From Polyangium sp. (in: bacteria) (lineage in GTDB: Bacteria; Myxococcota_A; Polyangia; Palsa-1104), in the NCBI GenBank assembly GCA_025450955.1, contig JANWLJ010000034.1, forward strand, positions 1-6,093: a DNA stretch of 6,093 nucleotides, given 5' to 3'. Both the position numbers and the translations under genes were made by a program. Positions 1-4,842 of this stretch are shown piece after piece. A model generated the notes under the pieces. It was not told the DNA's origin and ran no database searches. It saw only the letters and a program-made list of their open reading frames with translations. Position 1 is the stretch's first letter. Each line of letters starts with the position of its first letter.

Positions 1-1
1 C

Positions 2-310
2 GGGATCGATCTCACGGTGCGGACCAGCCCGCGCCCCATGGCCGAGATCTGGCTCGGAGACGTGCCGTTCTCCACCGCGCTCGAGCGCGGCGACCTGACC
101 ATCGACGGGCCCCGGGCCCTCGCGCGCGCGTTTCCCGAGTGGCTCAAGCTCAGCTTGTTCGCTTCCGTCGAGCGCCGGACCGCGCCCCGCGAGCGGCCGG
201 CTACGGCGGCGGCGGCGACTTGTCCCCGATCGGAGGCAGCGGCTGGAGCCGCGGATCGGGCGAGAGCCCGTCGGTGGCCGGCAGCGCGGGCTGGCCGATC
301 TCGCCGGTGA
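2..310 (+). CDS. C-terminal part of SCP2-like domain protein, probably an HxlR-family regulator (5' end outside window)
   Basis: Only the last 102 codons are present. The reading frame is open from the left edge, so the GTG at 17 is an internal Val rather than a start. The first ~60 residues match the end of the SCP2 (sterol carrier protein 2-like) fold: an IDLTVRTSPRPMAEIWLGD strand-helix, then a TALERGDLTIDGPRALARAF segment, then FPEWLKLSLFASV. This arrangement is typical of winged-helix HxlR-type regulators that carry a C-terminal SCP2 domain, where it probably senses a ligand. The DNA-binding half would lie to the left, so the regulator assignment is inference; a stand-alone SCP2 protein is the alternative. 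The recognisable fold ends near position 180. The remaining ~40 residues (Ala/Arg-rich) run antisense into the neighbouring dehydrogenase gene. GC at third positions drops there from nearly 100% to about 63%, so this tail is probably unselected read-through to the first available stop. Confidence 0.65.
   Translation, partial: GIDLTVRTSPRPMAEIWLGDVPFSTALERGDLTIDGPRALARAFPEWLKLSLFASVERRTAPRERPATAAAATCPRSEAAAGAADRARARRWPAARAGRSRR
201..310. other. Convergent 3' overlap of two genes (110 bp)
   Basis: The plus-strand SCP2-like gene stops with TGA at 308-310 and the minus-strand dehydrogenase stops with TAG at 203-201, so each gene's tail is coded inside the other. The overlap holds only the non-conserved extensions of both proteins: the dehydrogenase fold ends near residue 415 (about position 303) and the SCP2 fold ends near position 180. 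In the overlap the minus frame has about 94% GC3 (only 2 of 35 codons end in A/T), while the plus frame has about 63%. This suggests the minus tail is the one under coding constraint. No terminator hairpin with a T-tract lies between the genes. Confidence 0.75.
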
Positions 311-1547
311 TGAGCCGCGCGCCGCGCTGGAAGGTGACGTAGGCCCACGCCCACTCGATCATCACCAACAGGCGATTGCGGAAGCCGATGAGAAAAAAGA
401 TGTGGACGCCGAGCCAGGCGAGCCAGGCCCAAAAGCCGCGCAGGGTGAAGCGGCCGAAGTCGGCGACCGCCGCCGAGCGCCCGATGGTCGCGAGCGAGCC
501 TTTGTCGTGATAGCGAAACGGCGCGGGCGTGCGGCCGCCCAGGCGATCGAGGATCGCGCGCGCGGCGTAGCGGCCCATCTGGATCGCCGCCGGCGCCACT
601 CCCGGCACCGGCTTGCCGTCGTACTTTACCGACGCGAGATCGCCGATGACCAGCACCTCGTCGTGGCCCGGCACCGTCAATAGCGGCGTCACCTGGACCC
701 GCCCGGCGCGATCGAGCGGCGCGCCGAGGGAGGCGCCGAGCGGCGAAGCGGTCACGCCCGCGGCCCAGATGACCGTGCGCGCCTCGATGCGCCGCCCGGT
801 CTGGCCGTCGCCGAGGAGCACCCCGTGCGCATCGATGCCGACCACCTTGGCGTTCACCTCCACCTCGGCGCCGAGGTGGCGAAGCTGCGTCGCCGCGCTC
901 GCCGACAGCTCGGGCGGATAGGGCGGCAGGATGCGCGGCCCGCCCTCGACGAGCAGGATGCGCGCCGCCGCCGGATCGATGTGGCGAAAATCGCGCTTGA
1001 GCGTCGAGCGCGCCACCTCGGCGAGCGCGCCCGCGACCTCGACGCCGGTCGGCCCGCCGCCGACCACCACGAAGGTGAGCCAGGCGTGCCGCTCGGTTTC
1101 GTCGGGCTCGCGCTCGGCCGCCTCGAACGCGAACAGCACCCGCCTGCGGATCTGAAGCGCGTCTTCAATGGTCTTGAGCCCGGGCGCGACCGGCTCCCAG
1201 GCGTCGTTGCCGAAGTAGGAGTGGGTGGCGCCGGTGGCGACGATCAAATAGTCGTAGGAGAGCTCGCCCGACAGCAGGATCACCTTGCGCGCCGCCACGT
1301 CGACGCGCACCACGTCGGCGAGCAGCACGTCGGCGTTCGCCTGCTTGCGCAGCACCGCGCGGATCGGATAGGCGATGTCGCTCGGGTTGAGCGCGGCGGT
1401 CGCGACCTGATAGAGCAGCGGCTGAAACAGATGGTGGTTGCGGCGATCGACGACGGTCACCCGCACCGGCGCGCGAGCGAGCGCCCGCGCGGCGTAGAGC
1501 CCGCCGAAACCACCCCCGAGGATCACCACCCGCGGCTCGCGATCCAT
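201..1547 (-). CDS. ndh: Type II NADH:quinone oxidoreductase (NDH-2), FAD-dependent
   Basis: Transfers electrons from NADH to membrane quinone through FAD without pumping protons, at the cytoplasmic face of the inner membrane. The 448-residue length is usual for the family. Visible motifs: FAD-binding GGGFGG at 11-16; the family-specific HHLFQPLLYQVA at 38-49; DYLIVATGA at 99-107; the NADH-binding GGGPTG at 163-168, with Glu201 ending the second Rossmann strand, which favours NADH over NADPH; WAAGV at 261-265; the FAD-contacting IGDLA at 301-305; and APAAIQMG at 318-325, a variant of the quinone-site AQxAxQ motif. Residues 372-388 (FWAWLAWLGVHIFFLIG) and the following aromatic segment are the usual C-terminal membrane-binding region. 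Residues 419-448 form a Pro-rich tail (ending SPPPP) overlapping the convergent gene. The ATG at 1547 places the Rossmann strand right at the N-terminus, and no other start fits. There is no clear Shine-Dalgarno. The gene is apparently a monocistron. A sulfide:quinone reductase is less likely, because its catalytic cysteines are absent. Confidence 0.93.
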   Translation of the reverse strand: MDREPRVVILGGGFGGLYAARALARAPVRVTVVDRRNHHLFQPLLYQVATAALNPSDIAYPIRAVLRKQANADVLLADVVRVDVAARKVILLSGELSYDYLIVATGATHSYFGNDAWEPVAPGLKTIEDALQIRRRVLFAFEAAEREPDETERHAWLTFVVVGGGPTGVEVAGALAEVARSTLKRDFRHIDPAAARILLVEGGPRILPPYPPELSASAATQLRHLGAEVEVNAKVVGIDAHGVLLGDGQTGRRIEARTVIWAAGVTASPLGASLGAPLDRAGRVQVTPLLTVPGHDEVLVIGDLASVKYDGKPVPGVAPAAIQMGRYAARAILDRLGGRTPAPFRYHDKGSLATIGRSAAVADFGRFTLRGFWAWLAWLGVHIFFLIGFRNRLLVMIEWAWAYVTFQRGARLITGEIGQPALPATDGLSPDPRLQPLPPIGDKSPPPP

Positions 1548-1583
1548 GCCCCCAATTTAAGGTGTGAAGCGGCGCGGCGCCAA
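1548..1583 (-). promoter_or_regulatory. Possible sigma-70-type promoter giving a leaderless ndh transcript
   Basis: Reading the minus strand, TTGGCG (1583-1578) matches TTGACA at 4 of 6 positions. It is followed by a 17-nt spacer and TTAAAT (1560-1555), which matches TATAAT at 4 of 6. Seven bases then separate the -10 from the ATG, which would put the transcription start on the start codon itself. The leaderless reading fits the lack of a properly spaced Shine-Dalgarno (the only G-run, GGGGG, lies one base from ATG). TTAAAT is one of the few A/T-rich hexamers nearby in this GC-rich DNA. Both boxes are imperfect, so this is a moderate prediction. Confidence 0.35.
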
Positions 1584-1609
1584 TTGCGCGCGGCGAGGCG
1601 AGGTGGCGA

Positions 1610-2122
1610 TCAGCCGTTACAGATTTTTTCGCAGAAGGACTGTTCGTCGCCGGTGGGGCAGTGCGGGGTGGCCTGGGCGGTGCCTTCGCCGAGCTCGGTC
1701 AGGCCGTCGTCGGTCGAGATCACCACGTCGAAGTCGACCGGCTCACCGTCGACCTTGACCCCGATCGGGGTCGGGCACATGAACGACGGCAGCGCGGTCG
1801 GCAGCTCCCAATAACCGTCGGCCGAGGGCGCGCCGACCTCCTGCACGCCCTCGGTGAGGAGGATCAGCTTGCCGTCCGAGACGCGGCGCACGGTGCGTTT
1901 GATGTCCACCTTGCCGGGCGCCATTCCCTCGACGCGGTATTTCAGCCAGACGTGAAAGCCGCCCTGCGCGCCCGCCACCAAGGTCTGATCGCCGGAGAGC
2001 GGAGCGAAGCCGGTGCCGTCGAGCGCGGTGGTTCCGAGCGTGACGCTCCCCATCCCGGCCGGCATGGTGCCGCCGCACCCGACGAGCAGCAGAGAAAAAA
2101 CCGGGATGAGGAGCGTTCGCAT
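1610..2122 (-). CDS. Small secreted lipoprotein of unknown function (170 aa)
   Basis: The N-terminus MRTLLIPVFSLLLVGC is a short lipoprotein signal peptide with a good lipobox (L13-V14-G15-C16), so the mature protein should be lipid-anchored at Cys16. The mature part looks beta-rich. It carries a VAGAQGGFHVWLKYRV stretch at 49-64, resembling the 'QGG-H-W-R' pattern I recall from uncharacterised myxobacterial exported proteins that probably form an Ig-like sandwich; that comparison is from memory. Four further cysteines (116, 155, 164, 168) could form disulfides; three cluster in the last 16 residues (C-x8-C-x3-C). The start ATG at 2122 has AGGAG six bases upstream. That Shine-Dalgarno overlaps the stop codon of the upstream DUF2330 gene, so this is the second gene of an operon and is probably translationally coupled. 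No enzyme motif is visible; a structural or binding partner of the DUF2330 protein is a guess from context. Confidence 0.85.
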   Translation of the reverse strand: MRTLLIPVFSLLLVGCGGTMPAGMGSVTLGTTALDGTGFAPLSGDQTLVAGAQGGFHVWLKYRVEGMAPGKVDIKRTVRRVSDGKLILLTEGVQEVGAPSADGYWELPTALPSFMCPTPIGVKVDGEPVDFDVVISTDDGLTELGEGTAQATPHCPTGDEQSFCEKICNG

Positions 2123-2128
2123 GATCGT

Positions 2129-2134
2129 CTCCTA
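2129..2134 (-). promoter_or_regulatory. Ribosome binding site overlapping the upstream stop codon
   Basis: On the minus strand the DUF2330 gene's TAG (2134-2132) runs directly into GAG, so the AGGAG Shine-Dalgarno (2133-2129) of the lipoprotein gene uses the stop codon's last two bases. The spacer to ATG is six bases. Ribosomes terminating on the first gene would sit over this site, which favours coupled expression of the two products. Confidence 0.7.
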
Positions 2135-2236
2135 GCTCGTCCGCCGGCGACGGAAGAGCAGCCCGCCCATCGCGAGCAGGAGCAGGAGCACGCCCGAGGT
2201 GGTCTCGGTGGCGCGGCTGCCGAGCGCGACCGCGCA
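2132..2236 (-). other. MYXO-CTERM-type C-terminal sorting tail (coding segment)
   Basis: This is the last 34 codons of the DUF2330 gene plus its stop. It encodes Cys556 in a small-residue context (SGSGC), a Ser/Thr/Ala linker, the helix GVLLLLLAMGGLLF and the Arg cluster RRRR before the C-terminus. The order Cys, transmembrane helix, basic cluster is the pattern of the myxobacterial sorting signal. It directs anchoring after export, with cleavage attributed to myxosortase-type membrane proteases. The match is by pattern, not by a profile search. Confidence 0.75.
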
Positions 2237-3901
2237 GCCCGAGCCGCTCTGACCGAGGCTGTTCTGGATCACCTCGGCGTTGTTGGTGACCACGTCGGGC
2301 GGACCCTCTTCGCCGACGGTCTGGATCTGCGACGAGGCCGGCAGGTTCGGCGGCGAGAAGCTGGTGCCGGTGCCGTTCGGGTAGCTCACCACCCAGCCGT
2401 CGGCGGTCTTGAGCGTGGCCGGCGTGGTGGCCGCGTTGTTCTGACCGAAGAAGCCGCAGTGATAGGTGAGCGTCGCCTGGTGCACGTTGCCGTAATCGGG
2501 CAACGAAGCGTTGAAGCTGAACACCGGATCCTTGTTCATGTCCTCGGGCGAGAGCGTGGTGTACAGGCGGGTGAGGTAGGGGAATTGATCGAAGAGCGCG
2601 CCCGCCTGCAAGGTCGGCTGCACGATTCGGGTGTCGATGTCGGTCGCCATCATCTGCGGCGCGTAGTTCGGCGCCCAGCCGGCGAAGTCCTGCGGGTTCT
2701 GCGCCTGGTCCTGCCCGAGGTAGTAATCGATCTGCTGATAAAACGACTGCGCGGTCACGCCCTGCTGAGCGAGCGGCGCCGGAGCCGGCACGTAGTTTTG
2801 CAAGATCGACAGGAGCTGGCTCGAGAAGGTCTGCGCGAACGGCGGCACCGGCCCGCCGCCGAAGTTGCTATTGCTCGGCGCCGTTCCGTAGTTGTGCGCG
2901 AACAGATAATCGATGAAGTGCTGGATGTCGGGCTGCGCCGCCAGCTCGGTGTTCGAGCCGAAGCGGCCGGGCGCGTTGAGCAGGTTCTTCATCACCGAGC
3001 TCGAGCCGGCGTACTCGGTCACGAACGTATGGCGTCCGGGCGCCTCTTTGGTGGCGCGGATGATCACGTCGTTGTAGTTCTGGCCGGCGTTGTTCCAGTC
3101 GATGACCGCGTCGTCGATCACCGTGTGATAGTAGTTGCGCGGGATGGCGCGCCCGGCGCCGAGCATCCACACCTGGATGCCCATGTCGGGCTTGGCGCCG
3201 ACCGAGGTGAGCACGATCGGAATCATCGGCAGGTCGGAGGCGTAATTCACCACCACCGGCTGAAGATCGCCGGTCGAGTTGCCGCTGTGGAGCTTGAGCG
3301 CGAGGAAGAAGGCGCCCGGGTGGATGTAGGGCGCGACGGTGGCGTCGGTCCCGGCGGGCACGAAGTAGTGGTTGTCCGAGAGCCACTGCAGCATCGCGTC
3401 CTTCGAGTCGGCCTTGAGCACCGCGTAGTCGTACGGCCCGATCGAAGCCTGAATCACGAGCGGGCTCGGGTCGTGGCTGGTGTCGCCGCCGCTCGCTACT
3501 CCCGGCGTCGCCTGGCCGGAGTTGGCCAGGCCGCCGAAGCGCGACGGATCGAACGAGCAGTTGCCCTCGTAGACGCGGTTGAGCTTGTACTTGGGCTGGG
3601 TGGTGGCGGTGAGCTGATTGAACAGCTCGTCGGTGCCGAGCTGGAGCGTGGGCACCGACGGCAGCGGCAAGAGCCAGCCGAAGTCGGTGGCGGATCCCTG
3701 GTACTGAATCTGGATGTGCGCGGTCACCTGTCCGTTCGACATCGCGAACAGGATTCGCTCGCCCGCCTGCACCACCGGCACCGACGGATCGGGCGGCGTG
3801 AAGCAGCCGCAGGCCTGCGCGTCTTTCATCGGGGCGCACAGCGCCAGCGCGGCGCCGCCCACCAGCCCGAGAACCTGCCATCGCCTCCATGCGTTCTTCA
3901 C
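2132..3901 (-). CDS. DUF2330 domain protein with MYXO-CTERM surface anchor
   Basis: Numbering is from the GTG at 3901 (589 aa). A signal peptide (MKNAWRRWQVLGL..., Arg at 6-7, hydrophobic core ~10-22) ends at AQA-30, leaving Cys31-Gly-Cys33 at the mature N-terminus, as is common in DUF2330 proteins. DUF2330 hallmarks follow: VQAGERILFAM at 44-54, IQYQG at 65-69, FGWLLPLPSVP at 74-84, GTDELFNQL at 89-97, and GPYDYAVLKA with a WLSDNHYFVP segment over 155-182. Residues ~340-425 are rich in Asn, Gln, Pro and Tyr. The C-terminus is a MYXO-CTERM-type sorting tail: GSGC (Cys556), hydrophobic helix ~570-583, then RRRR at 584-587. In myxobacteria such tails are processed and lipid-modified for display at the cell surface. 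The biochemical function of DUF2330 is unknown. An upstream in-frame ATG at 3949 would add 16 residues before the signal peptide, but it lacks a Shine-Dalgarno and falls inside a promoter-like element, so GTG with GGAGG six bases upstream is preferred. First gene of an operon with the 1610-2122 lipoprotein. Confidence 0.88.
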   Translation of the reverse strand: MKNAWRRWQVLGLVGGAALALCAPMKDAQACGCFTPPDPSVPVVQAGERILFAMSNGQVTAHIQIQYQGSATDFGWLLPLPSVPTLQLGTDELFNQLTATTQPKYKLNRVYEGNCSFDPSRFGGLANSGQATPGVASGGDTSHDPSPLVIQASIGPYDYAVLKADSKDAMLQWLSDNHYFVPAGTDATVAPYIHPGAFFLALKLHSGNSTGDLQPVVVNYASDLPMIPIVLTSVGAKPDMGIQVWMLGAGRAIPRNYYHTVIDDAVIDWNNAGQNYNDVIIRATKEAPGRHTFVTEYAGSSSVMKNLLNAPGRFGSNTELAAQPDIQHFIDYLFAHNYGTAPSNSNFGGGPVPPFAQTFSSQLLSILQNYVPAPAPLAQQGVTAQSFYQQIDYYLGQDQAQNPQDFAGWAPNYAPQMMATDIDTRIVQPTLQAGALFDQFPYLTRLYTTLSPEDMNKDPVFSFNASLPDYGNVHQATLTYHCGFFGQNNAATTPATLKTADGWVVSYPNGTGTSFSPPNLPASSQIQTVGEEGPPDVVTNNAEVIQNSLGQSGSGCAVALGSRATETTSGVLLLLLAMGGLLFRRRRTS

Positions 3902-3907
3902 GGTGAA

Positions 3908-3912
3908 CCTCC
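3908..3912 (-). promoter_or_regulatory. Shine-Dalgarno deciding a GTG start
   Basis: GGAGG on the minus strand, six bases before the GTG at 3901-3899. It is the strongest ribosome site in the window. It sets the start of the DUF2330 gene at GTG, because the alternative ATG at 3949-3947 has only GTCGTGGC in front of it. The shorter product begins MKNAWRRW, a normal signal-peptide start. Confidence 0.75.
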
Positions 3913-3937
3913 GGGTAGTCTCTGGAGAGCGCCCTAT

Positions 3938-3953
3938 CGCAACCGCCATGCCA
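3938..3953 (-). promoter_or_regulatory. Putative sigma-54 (RpoN) -24/-12 promoter
   Basis: The minus strand reads TGGCATGGCGGTTGCG, against the sigma-54 consensus TGGCACGNNNNTTGCW. The invariant GG (3952-3951) and GC (3940-3939) are present with exactly the required 10-base separation. Only two of the 12 specified positions differ. The predicted transcription start is near 3927, giving a ~25-base leader containing the GGAGG at 3912-3908. The rejected ATG start at 3949 lies inside this element. If real, the DUF2330 operon needs an enhancer-binding protein activator, a control type that is frequent in myxobacteria. Short motifs can arise by chance, but position and spacing are favourable. Confidence 0.45.
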
Positions 3954-3999
3954 CGACGGCGCGCTGTGATCTCATGTGGTTAGAAAGGCCGCAGCGACG

Positions 4000-4014
4000 G
4001 AGATCCGCGATCTC
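4000..4014. repeat. Perfect inverted repeat GAGATC-CGC-GATCTC, possible activator site
   Basis: Two 6-base arms (4000-4005 and 4009-4014) flank a 3-base centre. The centre lies about 80 bases upstream of the start predicted from the sigma-54-like element, a normal distance for an enhancer-binding protein site. A further GATCTC half-site occurs at 3968-3973, 41 bases from the nearer arm. No T-tract follows the palindrome, so it does not look like an intrinsic terminator for the gene ending at 4056. The binding protein is unknown. Confidence 0.3.
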
Positions 4015-4055
4015 GATCCGGGCGGCGACGAAAATCTGAGACGAGCCGCGCGCGC

Positions 4056-4823
4056 CTAAGGCGAGCAGTCGACGAACGGGCCGGGCAAGAAGGCGAGATT
4101 GTCGAGCCACACCGAGTAGGTCGGCTTGCTATCCTGCCAGGTGACCGCGACGTACTGGATGCTCTTCAAGGTGACCGTGCCCACCGACTGGCGCGGCCAA
4201 TTCGGGTCGCTGCCGTCGAGCGGAATGGTGAGCCGCGTGAACTTCTGGTTGGGCGTGATGAGGTTCTTCGACGCGGAGAAGAGGAAGTAGTTGTTGGTCC
4301 CGGCCACCAGATAGACGCGCGGCGAGCTCATGCTGAACATCGGCATGTTGCCGGCGATATCGAGCGTGAGCGTGGTGTAGGGCGACAGATCCCAGCTCGC
4401 GTTCTCATCCTTGGGATAGATGAGCCCGGTCGAGGAGCAGTCGGAGTCGAGGCGGATCGAGCTCGTCCCGGTGGTAAAGAGCGTGGTGTCGGAATTCACC
4501 GTCACGTTCGGGCTCTGGCACATCGCCGCCGGGTCGATGAACGACCCCCAGCGGGTCACGTCACCCTCGGTGAGCTCGCCGATGTGCTGCGGCGGATTGC
4601 CGCCCGGGCAAAGAAAGTTGGCGAGATCGAACCGCGAGAGATCCGGACCGGGCAGGGTGAGATCGGGCGCCGCGTCGGTGGGCCCGTCGAGGCTCATCGG
4701 CCGATCGGCGCCGCTGTCCGGCACCGACAGATCGCGGCCGCCGAGATCGCCAAAGGGCAGCCCGCTCACCTCGAACGAGCAGGCGGCGCAAAGAGCGAGC
4801 GGCAGGATGAGGAGGGCCCGCAT
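4056..4823 (-). CDS. Exported lipoprotein with Asp/Pro linker and predicted jelly-roll domain (255 aa)
   Basis: The N-terminus MRALLILPLALCAAC is a lipoprotein-type signal peptide. The likely lipidated residue is Cys15, but the lipobox is unusual because -3 is Cys12 instead of Leu. Residues ~25-70 form a low-complexity linker rich in Asp, Pro, Leu and Gly (repeated DLS/DLT/PDL units), a spacer style common in myxobacterial lipoproteins. Residues ~85-250 look like one beta-sandwich: SIRLDSDCSSTG at 121-132, WDLSPYTTLTLDI at 144-156, alternating strands over 168-201, and the closing YSVWLDNLAFLPG at 236-248. This resembles carbohydrate-binding (CBM11/galactose-binding-like) jelly rolls by pattern; ligand and function are unknown. 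Mature-part cysteines at 72, 102, 129 and 253 could form disulfides. The ATG at 4823 has AGGA seven bases upstream. The gene starts 19 bases after the stop of the lamin-tail gene and is probably in the same operon. Confidence 0.83.
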   Translation of the reverse strand: MRALLILPLALCAACSFEVSGLPFGDLGGRDLSVPDSGADRPMSLDGPTDAAPDLTLPGPDLSRFDLANFLCPGGNPPQHIGELTEGDVTRWGSFIDPAAMCQSPNVTVNSDTTLFTTGTSSIRLDSDCSSTGLIYPKDENASWDLSPYTTLTLDIAGNMPMFSMSSPRVYLVAGTNNYFLFSASKNLITPNQKFTRLTIPLDGSDPNWPRQSVGTVTLKSIQYVAVTWQDSKPTYSVWLDNLAFLPGPFVDCSP

Positions 4824-4842
4824 GGAGTGATCCTACACCTTC

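Noticed and set aside
1571..1591. GCGC-CAATT-GCGC hairpin downstream of the small lipoprotein gene
   Set aside because: The short stem is not followed by T residues on the minus strand, and it overlaps the -35 region of the proposed ndh promoter. It is probably GC-rich background.
825..1814. Plus-strand open frame of 329 codons
   Set aside because: Antisense shadow of the NDH-2 gene. It is Arg/Ala/His-rich, has no recognisable domain, and crosses the intergenic promoter region and the next gene.
2868..3890. Second minus-strand open frame of 340 codons inside the DUF2330 gene
   Set aside because: Out-of-frame shadow with Arg-rich low-complexity translation and no homology-like motif. The overlapping frame holds the DUF2330 signature.
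3902..3949. ATG at 3949 as the DUF2330 start
   Set aside because: No Shine-Dalgarno, adds 16 residues in front of an otherwise normal signal peptide, and lies within the sigma-54-like element. GTG at 3901 with GGAGG is better.
1661..4039. Plus-strand open frame of 792 codons
   Set aside because: It lies antisense to the lipoprotein and DUF2330 genes and exists because high-GC DNA lacks stops. Its product is Arg/His/Val-rich with no domain, and the minus frames carry signal peptides, DUF2330 motifs and a sorting tail.
4053..4063. CGCCT-A-AGGCG palindrome over the stop codon of the 4056-4823 gene, as a terminator
   Set aside because: The RNA stem would have only four pairs with a three-base loop and no following T-tract, so it is too weak for an intrinsic terminator.
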